A stretch of 42,771 nt of DNA from Candidatus Poseidonia sp. Lineage in GTDB: Archaea; Thermoplasmatota; Poseidoniia; Poseidoniales; Poseidoniaceae. The position numbers and the translations under genes are program-made. The DNA is taken from positions 1 to 42,771 of the forward strand of contig JADHPT010000013.1 in NCBI GenBank assembly GCA_016778305.1, given 5' to 3'. A model generated the notes under the pieces. It was not told the origin of the DNA. It worked only from the letters and a program-made list of their open reading frames with translations, and did not search any database. This document shows, one piece after another, positions 7,972 to 16,957 of this stretch (positions are counted from its first letter, which is position 1; every line of letters starts with the position of its first letter).

Positions 7972-9237
7972 TCAATCCGAATCATCCTTATCTTCTGTTG
8001 GAGGTCGTGCACCATCGGTCGTTTCAGATTGATCAGAGGTTTTGACATCCTCACTCTTTGCTGAGGCCTCTTGCCGTCCAGTCAGTCGTTTCCACCGCTG
8101 AGTCGCCCTGATGTACTTGAGTGGATGGTCCATCCAAGGCTGATCACAAGTTCTGTTGTCGCCCGGTAAAACAGGGCAATTGTGATTCACTTTGAGTTTC
8201 CCACAACCTGCGGGTGTGTATTCATTCTGATAGACGTGGGCGACCTGATAGGATGTTGTGGCTTCGCTGAAATCGGGAGCGCCGCGAAAGAATCCGACGC
8301 ATGATTCCTGAGGAAGAGCCAGCGTGGCCGCCATCGAAGCGAGGAAAAGACGTCCAAAGTGATTGACGTTGACGCCATTCGACAGGTCTCCAATCGTTTT
8401 TTGCATGCAGGGTGGCCAATCGCTTTCTTCTGCGCCGACCAGAGCAATGGCTTCACTTGTTTTATTCGCCATGAGATTACGAATCATACCAATAGGTTTA
8501 GCCAAACGTACTGCGAGGTCGGTGGTGACCTCTCCCATTTTCTCCAAGGCCTCGGCCTCAATACCAGCCTTCATTCGTTCTCTCAGCAGACGGGCGAGTT
8601 TTGCAGACGAGGCATACTGGCGCTCATTGTGAAGTTTAACCCATCCATGTTCGATATCAACGTTGGGTAAGCGCCAGCGATGCCCCGTTATCTTGGGACA
8701 TATCTCAATGAAGTCTGAAAGCCCAACCCGCCAAACCGAAGACGATTGTTGGCGGAGTTGACGCATGCTCATGCCCTGGTTTGCAACCAAACCGACCGCC
8801 TGAGCGCCCTCCAATAACTCAACTTCGGAGAGGTATGTATGAGCGATTGGAGCGAGGTTGTCAACGTCTTGGATGAGCAATTGCTCTGCCCTTGCGGCTT
8901 CTGCTTGAGCCCATCGTGCAATCAGTCGTTCGTCTTCGCTCGCACACATGACAAGGCGTGCATAATAGAATGAAAACGCCTCGATCAAACGGCCCTCTTC
9001 GGTGTGAATATCTCCACCTACAACTTGAACGCCTTCTTTGGATTGAATGGAGTCAACCAAGCGGATACGCGCCCGTTGGCGAGCCTTTTCCATCCAGGGA
9101 CCATCAAGCAATTCGTTGAGATCGATGGAGTGTCGTTGTGCCATGCTCCGTATCCAATCACCGGCTTGGGGCAAGAAAGGATAGCGTGCAAAGGTCACCT
9201 CATCCACGAGGACTGGAGGGGTCGTGGGGACCGGCAT
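7972..9237 (-). CDS. priL: DNA primase large subunit PriL
   Basis: 421 aa from the ATG at 9237. It partners the catalytic small subunit PriS in synthesising RNA primers for replication. The N-terminal helical domain begins DEVTFARYPFLPQAGDWI, typical of PriL. The C-terminal half holds the iron-sulfur domain: cysteines in WPPCMQ, ESCVGFF, AGCGKLKVNHNCP and NRTCDQPW, plus FSEATTSYQVAHVY. The last 50 residues are a charged tail (EDVKTSDQSE...). A longer reading frame extends to 9390, but that part lacks family similarity and runs into the divergent gene. A TATA-like TTCATAATC on this strand (9259-9267) lies about 26 bases before 9237, which supports a nearly leaderless start there. It heads a five-gene leftward run. 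Confidence 0.88.
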   Translation of the reverse strand: MPVPTTPPVLVDEVTFARYPFLPQAGDWIRSMAQRHSIDLNELLDGPWMEKARQRARIRLVDSIQSKEGVQVVGGDIHTEEGRLIEAFSFYYARLVMCASEDERLIARWAQAEAARAEQLLIQDVDNLAPIAHTYLSEVELLEGAQAVGLVANQGMSMRQLRQQSSSVWRVGLSDFIEICPKITGHRWRLPNVDIEHGWVKLHNERQYASSAKLARLLRERMKAGIEAEALEKMGEVTTDLAVRLAKPIGMIRNLMANKTSEAIALVGAEESDWPPCMQKTIGDLSNGVNVNHFGRLFLASMAATLALPQESCVGFFRGAPDFSEATTSYQVAHVYQNEYTPAGCGKLKVNHNCPVLPGDNRTCDQPWMDHPLKYIRATQRWKRLTGRQEASAKSEDVKTSDQSETTDGARPPTEDKDDSD

Positions 9238-9315
9238 AAGGAGACGACATCGGCCACAGATTATGAAGTTCAACCTCGGAGGTGGATTCTTGACCCCAAG
9301 GTGATTCGCAGTGGC
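9238..9315. promoter_or_regulatory. Short divergent promoter between priL and mptE-like gene
   Basis: A 78-base spacer. The AT-rich GATTATGAA (9259-9267) reads as a TATA-like box about 26 bases before the priL ATG on the minus strand, and may serve the rightward gene as well. Placement is by inspection only. Confidence 0.35.
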
Positions 9316-10035
9316 ATGGATGCGGTGGAGAGGAGCGAACTCATCGCAATCCAACATCAAATCCGAGAGGATTTTGGATGGACCTATCATGACGACCGGG
9401 AGAGTGCCGAGAACCTCTTGCAGCGATTCAACTCCGAGGCTCCTTTTGGTCTACCTTCGTGGAATCATCAGGGCAGGCAAGCAGCCTTGCATTCGTTAAC
9501 AGCAGCACTCAAAGCGGCAGAGAAGATCGTATTTGTTGGTGCTGCTGCGACGCGAAGCATGCTCGAACAAGATTGGAGCAAGGGGACGGTATTTGTAGCC
9601 GCTGACGGGTCTGTTGGTGCTTGTATGGGACTGGTTGATGTCCTCGTCGTCGTCACCGATCTTGACGGCGGAGTTCATCTTCAAGAAGCGGCTCAGAAGG
9701 GGACGCCGATGGTTGTTCATGCTCACGGAGACAACAACAACCGTTTAGCAGCGCTCCTCCCACAGTGGGCCAAGTACCAACCTCCGCTGATGCTGACCCA
9801 TCAAACCGATGAACACTACGAGGGTATGCTCAATGTCGGTGGATTTACAGACGGGGACCGTGCCGTTTGTTTGATCTCATTCTTGGGCGGGGATGAGGAC
9901 AAATTCACGTTTCTAGGATATTCAACCGAGCACGTAGGAGAATGGTCTGGCGTGACGGACCCGGCCCTGAAATTGCGTAAATTGGAATGGATGGCTAGAA
10001 TCCTAGACGCCCTCTCACCTTCATGGAAAGAATGA
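9316..10035 (+). CDS. mptE: 6-hydroxymethyl-7,8-dihydropterin diphosphokinase, MptE-like
   Basis: 239 aa from the ATG at 9316 (an in-frame GTG at 9301 is possible). The family transfers pyrophosphate from ATP to 6-hydroxymethyl-dihydropterin in archaeal pterin (folate or methanopterin) synthesis. The recognisable core is KIVFVGAAATRSM, then FVAADGSVGACMGL, then VVVTDLDGGVHLQEAAQKG and PMVVHAHGDN, all in the order seen in MptE/DUF115 proteins. The length fits the family. The open frame continues upstream to 9004, but that stretch is antisense to priL and carries no family similarity. A membrane-protein gene follows 67 bases later. Confidence 0.82.
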   Translation: MDAVERSELIAIQHQIREDFGWTYHDDRESAENLLQRFNSEAPFGLPSWNHQGRQAALHSLTAALKAAEKIVFVGAAATRSMLEQDWSKGTVFVAADGSVGACMGLVDVLVVVTDLDGGVHLQEAAQKGTPMVVHAHGDNNNRLAALLPQWAKYQPPLMLTHQTDEHYEGMLNVGGFTDGDRAVCLISFLGGDEDKFTFLGYSTEHVGEWSGVTDPALKLRKLEWMARILDALSPSWKE

Positions 10036-10102
10036 GCCTCTTGTTAGAATGTCGGCGTGGAATTGAACATAAGCATAAGAAGGTGAGAGTCGAAGATCGT
10101 CC

Positions 10103-10717
10103 ATGGCTACCAGAGCAGTTTGGGTCAATCCGTTGCTTTGGGTCGTCGCATTTTTGGTTGTCAATGCACTCTGGTCAGGCGTTGCCCAGCAAGAAGCCCC
10201 CAATGAGGTCAATACCGAATCACAATTTGAAACCTTCCGCGAAGTTGACATCGCTCCCTTCCTCAATTCCGATGAATCAATGCCTGCTCGCCTGACGGTA
10301 TCCTTTGGAAGTTCAACCGTCGACGAGGCGAATGTGAGCTACACGCTACGATTCAATAACGAAACGGTCGTTGCATCATGGGGCGGTCTACTCAGTGAGG
10401 CACCCCCCCAATGGAGTGGATTTTTGGAACCGGGAACCTACGTGATGGAGACCCAAATAGAGGAAGGGGTGACCGTTGAGCAACACATCTGGATTCAGCC
10501 CTTTGCTCCCTTCCAGATCTACGGTCACGGACTGCTCAGTATCCTCTTGATCGCTATATCATTTCTCGAACAAGGCCTTCGGCGTCTCGCTCAACGAGCT
10601 GGTAAGGATAAATCTTCAGAACCCGAAACGTCACCCTTCAAAGGAATTCAACAAGGGATGCCCGATGTCATGATGCCCGAAGGCGAAGATGTCATTTGGC
10701 GTGAACCGCTTCGTTGA
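10103..10717 (+). CDS. Two-pass membrane protein with extracytoplasmic beta domain, unknown
   Basis: 204 aa. An N-terminal hydrophobic segment (NPLLWVVAFLVVNALW, about residues 9-24) is either a signal anchor or an uncleaved signal. A roughly 110-residue polar, beta-rich domain follows, with stretches such as VSYTLRFNNETVVASWGG and GTYVMETQIEEG that look Ig-like. A second membrane segment is near 140-158 (HGLLSILLIAISFLEQG). The tail is cytoplasmic and charged. I recognise no family. It is likely cotranscribed with the upstream pterin kinase gene. The stop lies one base from the convergent DP2 stop. Confidence 0.7.
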   Translation: MATRAVWVNPLLWVVAFLVVNALWSGVAQQEAPNEVNTESQFETFREVDIAPFLNSDESMPARLTVSFGSSTVDEANVSYTLRFNNETVVASWGGLLSEAPPQWSGFLEPGTYVMETQIEEGVTVEQHIWIQPFAPFQIYGHGLLSILLIAISFLEQGLRRLAQRAGKDKSSEPETSPFKGIQQGMPDVMMPEGEDVIWREPLR

Positions 10718-10718
10718 A

Positions 10719-13700
10719 TTAGAGGAAATCTGAGAGCGAGAGTTGTTTTGCCCGGTCGTTATTAAATAATGAATCGGCGCTATCTGCAAGCCAATTTGCA
10801 TTTTGTCGAGTGTACAAATCCACGCCGTAATGATCCATGACGAACTGCATCACTGCAATGTATTTTCGAACCGCGCCCTCGGACACCGTCAGGGCAAGGT
10901 TGCCGTTGCATTGACCGCCTTCTGATTTTGCAACACCCATGCTTGAAAGTCCGCGTCCCGTCTCTTTTTTCGGTTGAATGCAATGGGCAGCGAGGGGCAT
11001 TCTTCGATAGGAATGTCCGCATTTGAGACAGCGGACTTTCTGTCGCCCGTAGGCATTGAGGTTTCCGCGCAGATCGGGTAAGAAGTGAGAGCGAACAACA
11101 CTTGAGGCGACTTGGCGGACATCAACGCCCCTCAAGCGGTGCCCGAGGGCAAGTTGGCCGTTCATTTTGTCGATCATGGTATCCAATGTTTTGTAGGCTG
11201 ATAGAGCAGGGCCCTGGTCGAGAGCATGGCAGTCGTGAGTAAAGCCATAACCGCGCACTGCTGCGACGGTACCCAAACGCCTCTCGACGAAATCCATGCG
11301 GTGGGCTATGTCCTTGGGATGCGGTTGTTGCAGGGTGGCTTCATAGAAATCCCGTTCATAGAACCATGCAGAATCGACGTTCAGCGCTTCTTTATCCACT
11401 TCAGTAGGGTTCAGGCGTGTGGTAAGCACCAGAGGTGCATCCATTTGACCGCCACGATTAGCAGGCAAAATTTCTCTACTAAAATTGAGCAATCCATCCA
11501 TGAGCAACATGATTGCGTCTTCATCGCCATCACAATTTCTTCGTTTCGCTGCATGGAACAGTGGGTGTGCATAACCTCCCGAACAATCAGCCCAACCAAT
11601 GATGCGCGAAAGGACACCTCCGCTTGTGTGAGGGGCAAGAGCGCAGATGAGGTGGCCAACCAAATCTGCTGGTTTGTCTGCGTTGTAATATGGCTCCATG
11701 CCGTAAAACCGCGTCAATAATTCATCAATATAGTTCGCCGTTCGCAAAAAGAAATCACCTGCGTCACGAGCAGCAATGAAATCTTGAGGGAATAATTCGA
11801 GCACCTGCTCGTCATGTTCCAGTGGTTTACCTGTGTAATCATGGGTGTAGCCGAGACCTCGAAGCTTCTTCCAAGGGACGTCGATTTCACGGGGCCTGAA
11901 GTGTGTGACGGGAACGTCGCTCATATCGTAACGTACGGTCCCATCGCGGAAGACTGGAAGTTGATGTTTCGCCCTCAGAATTCCTTTTTCAATCGGTTCT
12001 GGGGTTTGCTCTTTACTGTTGAGTTTCTTCATGCATTTGACTTGAAGCGGCAGTCGATCAATTCCCAAACGAATACGGGCATCCTCAACCATTTCTGCCA
12101 TCCTAATGCTCTGCACTTCACCACGGCGCCTTGCCTTTGAGTGAGCTGCTTTTGGAACCGTTCGCCCTTCACATGCCTCGCCTGCTTTCTCTTCTCCAAA
12201 TTCATTGAGCGCACGGTGATGGCAGCGAATGAACGGTGATTCTTTGTTGCATACACTGCATACGCGACGCCCCACCTGGACACGTATGGTGCCCTTGACG
12301 AGCGCATTGTTCAGAAGGCGTTGATTGCCTCCGTTCAATTCGATCGGGAAGAGCGAATGTGTCATCGGGTTCATGACTCGAGCTGCCGCCTTTTCTGGCC
12401 GCCCCATCCGACACCCAACACGGACTGGAGCGCTGTGTTCCCAGCGAACATCAGACAGCATACGAACCAAAGGAAGAATACCATCTACGGCCAATCCATC
12501 TTCCATTCGTTGAGCAGCAAGATAGCCTTGTGGATCTCTCGGGCCTTCGTCGACGACGGAGGCTGCGGCTTCACGCCCTACCTGGTCTGTTTCGGTAATG
12601 CCGAGGCCTCGTTGCCGAGCGCCTGTCTCTGAAGCGATTCGAATGGTAGCTCGTTCTTTTTCGAGGATGCTGAGGCGCTCTCGCTCTTCGTCAAGAAGCT
12701 CCTTTGCCTCGCGCAGCGCCGTGATTCGGTCGTTGACCACTTTCTTTGCATCCCTCTTACGTAGGGGCTTTTCGCCTTCTGCGCCAAAGCCAAAGGCTTC
12801 GAGCAATGCTTCCCAACCCGACAGGACAACGAGGTCGTCACCGTCATGCACGTGAGGCAATCCAAGCAACATCATGGCCGCTTTCGGGAATCCATGCTGG
12901 ACAAGACTCCAGCCTTCAGGGAATGATGAAGAAAAAATCGCTGGCTGCGGTCGCAGTTGAGGGCCCGGTATGTCGACAGCATCAAAGTCTGGGAGAACTT
13001 CAGGTGCAAGTTCATCCAAAGCACTTGCCTGCCACCCTTTCACTGCTCCTCGCAGGCGCATTTGCCGGACAGATGCTCGTGGCTCAACCCGAATGTCATC
13101 CTCGAGAGGAGGGGCTTGCCCTCGCTCAAGAGTGGCTGATTCCAACAAGTCAAGGAGAGATGGAAGCCATTCAATGGGTAAATCACGGAACCAAGGATTG
13201 TGAGGGGAGGTCAGTGATGTTGCGTATTTCTTCGCTACGGTTTGCGCAGTTAACCAATCCAATCGTTTGGTTCGGAGTTGCTGATGCCAGGCGCACCGAA
13301 CGAGAAATTGTTGATCGCTATCGTCCGCCTCTTCGGGGCGTAGTCCTGGAGCACCTGGTGGCCAGCTTGTGCGCGATTCTCCCAAGATGTCTGTGAATGC
13401 TTCGACTTCAGCTTCTGTATCGAGATTCTCAAGGACGTCGCTGGCCCACCAGTCCACCGAGTAGCCTGCTGGAACCAAACGCTTGTTATTCTCCATAAAT
13501 TCGCCATAGCCAATCACCAATTCGCCATTGTCCCACACCTGTTTCACGCGGCTTCTCAATTTGGCATAACTTGCTGGGTCGTCGACACGGATGAAATGCC
13601 CGTCGTCCAAAATAACCCACGGGCCTTCTGCTTCATCACAGGGCGTGATTGCACAGGCTTTACCGGGGCGTTCAATCTTCATCTGAGTCCCGATGGTGAT

Positions 13701-14819
13701 GAAATCATCCAAGGCCAGCATCGATGCGGTATTGCAGGAGGCTGCAGCGAGCCCGGAAGTACGTGCGCGCCCGTAGCGAAGACGAAAACCGCCTGCTTGA
13801 AGTGGCCCGCCGAAGACCGGTCGTCCTGCGATAATGTCTTTCATGAACTTTGTAATCGGTTCCACTTGTTTGCTCTTAAAGGCGGAGGCAGAGGCATCAT
13901 CCGATTCTTTACCCCGAAGAGCAAATTTGGTGATGAAATCCCACCCTGGCACCTGTAGCCGTTCGGTGTGTTTCTGGATTTTTGGAGCCTTCAGACACAT
14001 GCCTTCTCCAATGACGAGCAGCACACCACCCCGAATACGAGCCTCATCGATATTGCGTACGTTGCCATAACCTGCACATTCGATGCGCTCGGTAGATTCA
14101 CCGTTGATCATGACCGGACAAGCGCGAACGATTTCATCGATCTCATGTGGCGGGGGGCGGTATTGCAGATTACCACGATAGAGTCCAAACTCTTCTTTCA
14201 CACGTTCTACTTCCGGATCTGTTGGTTGATAATGCCCGACATTCAATTCACGTCGTATCATATCTGCAATGAGAACTGCAAGGGCTTGAGCGGTTCCTCC
14301 TGCTGCCCGAATTGGACCCGCAAAGTGCACTGACACAAATTGGGAGCCATCAATATTGTTGAGCAGGCGTACCTCACTGATTCCTTCTAGAGGTGCCACA
14401 AGAACTGCTTCGGTCAACACGGCAAGGCCGACTCGAAGGCCGACATCGATCGATTTTTCCAAATCGTATCCCTGTTCACGAAAGCCCCGAGAGACAGATT
14501 GGGCAATCAAAATTGACGTCGTTTCACGATCGTGTTCTTGGAGCAGATTCCGTATGTCATCTGCGACTTCGTAGCCTTCGAGATGTTCAACCAGGAGTTT
14601 TTCAGTTCGTCCAGCAAGGTCAGATGCACGGGGGATCTCGACATAATCCCGAGGGTCATACCCCAGCGAGCGAGCCTGTTCAGCGATACGATAAGCGTCG
14701 TCTGCATGCTCATCCAACCACATGTGATAGGATTCCATTTCCTTTTCAAGACGGGCTACATCAAGGCCGAGCAACGGGTTGTGCTCAGCCAATACTGTTC
14801 CTGCCTTCCCATCGGTCAT
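10719..14819 (-). CDS. polC: DNA polymerase D large (catalytic) subunit DP2
   Basis: 1366 aa, longer than the roughly 1100-1250 typical of DP2. It is the polymerising subunit of the archaeal replicative polymerase PolD. Conserved blocks: SVHFAGPIRAAGGTAQAL (about residue 170), RYGRARTSGLAAAS (about 350), GCRMGRPEKA, a zinc site CSVCNK...C (about 855), YYNADKPADLVGHLICALAPHTSGG, and the catalytic NCDGDEDA (about 1095). Another zinc site (RCLKCGH...C...C) is near 1260-1305. The last residues, QLSLSDFL, fit a PCNA-interacting PIP box. A charged, coiled-coil-like segment at about 685-740 (ALREAKELLDEERERLSILE) accounts for part of the extra length. No intein splice motifs are visible. A TATA-like TGATAAAGG about 30 bases upstream supports a leaderless start. 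Confidence 0.95.
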   Translation of the reverse strand: MTDGKAGTVLAEHNPLLGLDVARLEKEMESYHMWLDEHADDAYRIAEQARSLGYDPRDYVEIPRASDLAGRTEKLLVEHLEGYEVADDIRNLLQEHDRETTSILIAQSVSRGFREQGYDLEKSIDVGLRVGLAVLTEAVLVAPLEGISEVRLLNNIDGSQFVSVHFAGPIRAAGGTAQALAVLIADMIRRELNVGHYQPTDPEVERVKEEFGLYRGNLQYRPPPHEIDEIVRACPVMINGESTERIECAGYGNVRNIDEARIRGGVLLVIGEGMCLKAPKIQKHTERLQVPGWDFITKFALRGKESDDASASAFKSKQVEPITKFMKDIIAGRPVFGGPLQAGGFRLRYGRARTSGLAAASCNTASMLALDDFITIGTQMKIERPGKACAITPCDEAEGPWVILDDGHFIRVDDPASYAKLRSRVKQVWDNGELVIGYGEFMENNKRLVPAGYSVDWWASDVLENLDTEAEVEAFTDILGESRTSWPPGAPGLRPEEADDSDQQFLVRCAWHQQLRTKRLDWLTAQTVAKKYATSLTSPHNPWFRDLPIEWLPSLLDLLESATLERGQAPPLEDDIRVEPRASVRQMRLRGAVKGWQASALDELAPEVLPDFDAVDIPGPQLRPQPAIFSSSFPEGWSLVQHGFPKAAMMLLGLPHVHDGDDLVVLSGWEALLEAFGFGAEGEKPLRKRDAKKVVNDRITALREAKELLDEERERLSILEKERATIRIASETGARQRGLGITETDQVGREAAASVVDEGPRDPQGYLAAQRMEDGLAVDGILPLVRMLSDVRWEHSAPVRVGCRMGRPEKAAARVMNPMTHSLFPIELNGGNQRLLNNALVKGTIRVQVGRRVCSVCNKESPFIRCHHRALNEFGEEKAGEACEGRTVPKAAHSKARRRGEVQSIRMAEMVEDARIRLGIDRLPLQVKCMKKLNSKEQTPEPIEKGILRAKHQLPVFRDGTVRYDMSDVPVTHFRPREIDVPWKKLRGLGYTHDYTGKPLEHDEQVLELFPQDFIAARDAGDFFLRTANYIDELLTRFYGMEPYYNADKPADLVGHLICALAPHTSGGVLSRIIGWADCSGGYAHPLFHAAKRRNCDGDEDAIMLLMDGLLNFSREILPANRGGQMDAPLVLTTRLNPTEVDKEALNVDSAWFYERDFYEATLQQPHPKDIAHRMDFVERRLGTVAAVRGYGFTHDCHALDQGPALSAYKTLDTMIDKMNGQLALGHRLRGVDVRQVASSVVRSHFLPDLRGNLNAYGRQKVRCLKCGHSYRRMPLAAHCIQPKKETGRGLSSMGVAKSEGGQCNGNLALTVSEGAVRKYIAVMQFVMDHYGVDLYTRQNANWLADSADSLFNNDRAKQLSLSDFL

Positions 14820-14846
14820 GCTGCTTCACGAGTTCTTAGGAGCGAC

Positions 14847-14855
14847 CCTTTATCA
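14847..14855 (-). promoter_or_regulatory. TATA-like box for DP2 gene
   Basis: TGATAAAGG on the minus strand, centred about 32 bases before the ATG at 14819. This is the distance expected for an archaeal transcript that starts at or a few bases before the start codon. Judged by eye. Confidence 0.4.
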
Positions 14856-14945
14856 TGAAAGCGGTGGGCCTTTTTGGAAGTGCTTTTGCACAAAACGATT
14901 GGAAGGTTAAGGAAAGTTCATGTCATGCGAGCCTAAGGATTTTGT

Positions 14946-15545
14946 ATGGCTGTACACGAGAACGTGCGAAATCATCCGAAGTGGGAGCGTTTAGCAACCT
15001 TGGTTCACGAGTTGGCCTTCCTCGATGGAGGAGACGATACGGCTTTCACACTCGCAAGTGGGCGCCAATCGCGTTGGTTTTTTGACACCAAACCCGTCAT
15101 GATGCATCCGGAAGCAGGTTCAATTCTCGGGTCGATGCTCAACATGAGAATCAACGAACTCGGCGCCCGCTTTGTTGGTGGGTTAGAACTCGGTGCCGTG
15201 CCCTTAACTGCGTTGGTCATCGGTTCTTCAGAGGCTGACCCCGAACTCCGGGGCTTCATGGTTCGGAAAAGTCCGAAAGGGCGAGGAGGGCGTAAAACGA
15301 ACAATCCTGCAGGCATCGAAGGTGCGTCTCTCCAAAAAGGAGGACCCGTCGTCGTCGTTGAAGACGTCACAACAACCGGTGGCTCCTCGGTTAAGGCCGT
15401 TGAACGTATCCATGCTGATACGAATTGCAAGGTTGTGGCAGTCATCAGTATTTTGGATCGCGAAGAAGGGGCTGAGGAAGCATTCAATGAAGCTGGGCTT
15501 CATTTTGAGAGCCTGTTGACCCGCTCTGATATCGTAAACCTTTGA
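14946..15545 (+). CDS. pyrE: Orotate phosphoribosyltransferase
   Basis: 199 aa. Joins orotate to PRPP to give orotidine monophosphate, the fifth step of pyrimidine synthesis. Diagnostic parts are FTLASGRQSRWFFDTKPVM (orotate-binding N-terminal region), GGLELGAVPLT, GFMVRKSPKGRG (the lysine-rich catalytic loop region) and the PRPP motif VVVVEDVTTTGGSS (about residues 137-150). Length is typical. It is divergent from DP2 across a 126-base spacer and precedes a methyltransferase gene by nine bases, so the two are probably one transcript. Confidence 0.93.
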   Translation: MAVHENVRNHPKWERLATLVHELAFLDGGDDTAFTLASGRQSRWFFDTKPVMMHPEAGSILGSMLNMRINELGARFVGGLELGAVPLTALVIGSSEADPELRGFMVRKSPKGRGGRKTNNPAGIEGASLQKGGPVVVVEDVTTTGGSSVKAVERIHADTNCKVVAVISILDREEGAEEAFNEAGLHFESLLTRSDIVNL

Positions 15546-15554
15546 GGCGATGAA

Positions 15555-16832
15555 ATGCATCGTATCATTTCTCCTGATGAAGCAGTTGACGCAACGCTTA
15601 CCGAGCGTAGCCAAGATCCTACAGCCCCCAAAGGAATGGAATTTCATCATGCTAAACAAGGGCGACCGCTTTCGACACCGTGGCAAGTGGCTACCATTCG
15701 TTCCTTGATGTTGGCTGAGACACACCTTGCTGATGGTTGGCTCCTCGACTGTGCCTGTGGCAGTGGCATACAGATCATTACGCATGCTTCGGTACTGAAC
15801 CGACCGGCGGTTGGGATTGAACTCGATGAAGAACGGGCGATGGCAAGTGCGATGAACTTCTTGACCGTTGCACAACACCAAGATGCTGAGGCCCTTCCAT
15901 GGTACGCCGAAAGTCGGATTTTAGTCGGCGATGGAACGGATGCTGTTGGTGCTATGGAAGCCCTTGGAGGCAAGGAAGCGAGCATCGCTCTGCTGCATAT
16001 TGATCCCGCCCGTCCCCGCAACAGTCGCACGCACGATTTGAGTGAGATGCAACCCCCTCTCAACGAAGTGTTTCGCTCTTGGGCGCCGTATTTTTCCGAA
16101 CATCCCAAAGGTCCGGCGCTCTTGTTGGACCTTTCACCACGATTGACGCACGGGCAGCGAACGGAGGTTGAGGAATTGGTTGATGCCGTTTGGCCTAAAA
16201 TTGACCGCACGTGGGTGTGGACCTCCCGCGGAAGGGGGCGTGTGGATCGTTTGGCGCTGTGGCTCGGAGCGGCGGCTCTTGGGCCGGACAAGCGTCGCTT
16301 TGTGCGCGTCCCTCCACAACTTGGTGACGGGGCCTTGGTCATCTCGTCACCCCTTGATGTCCCTGAACTCGAGCTCCTTTTTCATCCACCTCAACGTGGT
16401 GAATATGTTAGCATTCTCGATGCGGCCCTGATCGAGAGCGGTCTAGCAGTATCCTGGCTTTCGGAAGTCTCAGAGGAAGTTATGACACGCTGGGCCGTTC
16501 TTGAAGGGCGTCGTCCGCAGCTGCACCATCAGGCCCCACTGCGTTTGGATAAAGCGGATGATTTGCTCGTACAAGCAACCGGCAAGGTGGTCGAACTCCT
16601 TCCTTTTGACTTGGACGACACGACCGTTGACCGTGTTGTCGAGGCCGCGCTTGAGAATAACATGGCTTCGGTTAAAATCCGCATGGATGCTCCGCCAGAA
16701 AAACAACCACGGTGGCAAGGTTCGCTCGACCGGCAATTGGCTCGGCGACACGGCACAAAAGATGGCTTCTTGGTTCGTCATCCGGGTGGAAATATGCTTC
16801 TGTTGTGCGTTTGCCATTCTGAAAGTTCCTAG
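15555..16832 (+). CDS. Class I SAM-dependent methyltransferase with THUMP-like C-terminus
   Basis: 425 aa. Motif I of a Rossmann methyltransferase is seen in LLDCACGSGIQI (about residues 62-73), followed by VGIELDEERA (motif II acidic residue). Motif IV is LLHIDPARPRNSR (about 148-160). The DPAR signature and the later RGRVDRLALWLG stretch fit the bacterial/archaeal methyltransferases that carry a THUMP-like C-terminal domain. The C-terminal 100 residues (VVELLPFDLDD..., ending MLLLCVCHSES) fit that domain in size. The substrate is unknown; an RNA base is a fair guess from the THUMP resemblance. It follows pyrE by nine bases and precedes the ribosomal protein cluster by 125. Confidence 0.72.
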   Translation: MHRIISPDEAVDATLTERSQDPTAPKGMEFHHAKQGRPLSTPWQVATIRSLMLAETHLADGWLLDCACGSGIQIITHASVLNRPAVGIELDEERAMASAMNFLTVAQHQDAEALPWYAESRILVGDGTDAVGAMEALGGKEASIALLHIDPARPRNSRTHDLSEMQPPLNEVFRSWAPYFSEHPKGPALLLDLSPRLTHGQRTEVEELVDAVWPKIDRTWVWTSRGRGRVDRLALWLGAAALGPDKRRFVRVPPQLGDGALVISSPLDVPELELLFHPPQRGEYVSILDAALIESGLAVSWLSEVSEEVMTRWAVLEGRRPQLHHQAPLRLDKADDLLVQATGKVVELLPFDLDDTTVDRVVEAALENNMASVKIRMDAPPEKQPRWQGSLDRQLARRHGTKDGFLVRHPGGNMLLLCVCHSESS

Positions 16833-16893
16833 AATGGCCTCATTTCCACCTTCTTTCGTGGCTCAGTGGCGCGAATGTCATCATCGCGGTCTT

Positions 16894-16900
16894 GATATAT
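16894..16900 (+). promoter_or_regulatory. TATA-like box before the ribosomal protein/rpo3 cluster
   Basis: GATATAT within an otherwise GC-richer spacer. Transcription from it would begin near 16922, leaving a leader of about 35 bases before the uS13 start at 16958. Confidence 0.4.
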
Positions 16901-16957
16901 GGGAGGTTGGTCGGAGGGATGCTTGACAGTGTAAGTGTTAGCCTTGAGTTGAACGAT

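Noticed and set aside
9004-9315. N-terminal extension of the MptE-like frame
   Set aside because: It is antisense to priL and lacks family similarity; the conserved protein begins around 9316.
9238-9390. N-terminal extension of the priL frame
   Set aside because: No similarity to PriL, overlaps the divergent gene, and a TATA-like box fits a start at 9237.
12746-13396. 216-codon frame antisense to DP2
   Set aside because: Composition is atypical and it lies wholly opposite a highly conserved polymerase gene.
10719-14819. Intein in the oversized DP2
   Set aside because: No splice-junction motifs (Cys/Ser start, HN-Cys/Ser/Thr end) or endonuclease block seen; excess length is in a charged coiled-coil-like segment.
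14820-14945. tRNA or small RNA in the DP2-pyrE spacer
   Set aside because: No cloverleaf or T-loop GTTC-type sequence can be formed; content fits promoter and leader.
15228-15881. 217-codon frame antisense to pyrE and the methyltransferase gene
   Set aside because: Spans two genes on the other strand and shows no protein-family features.
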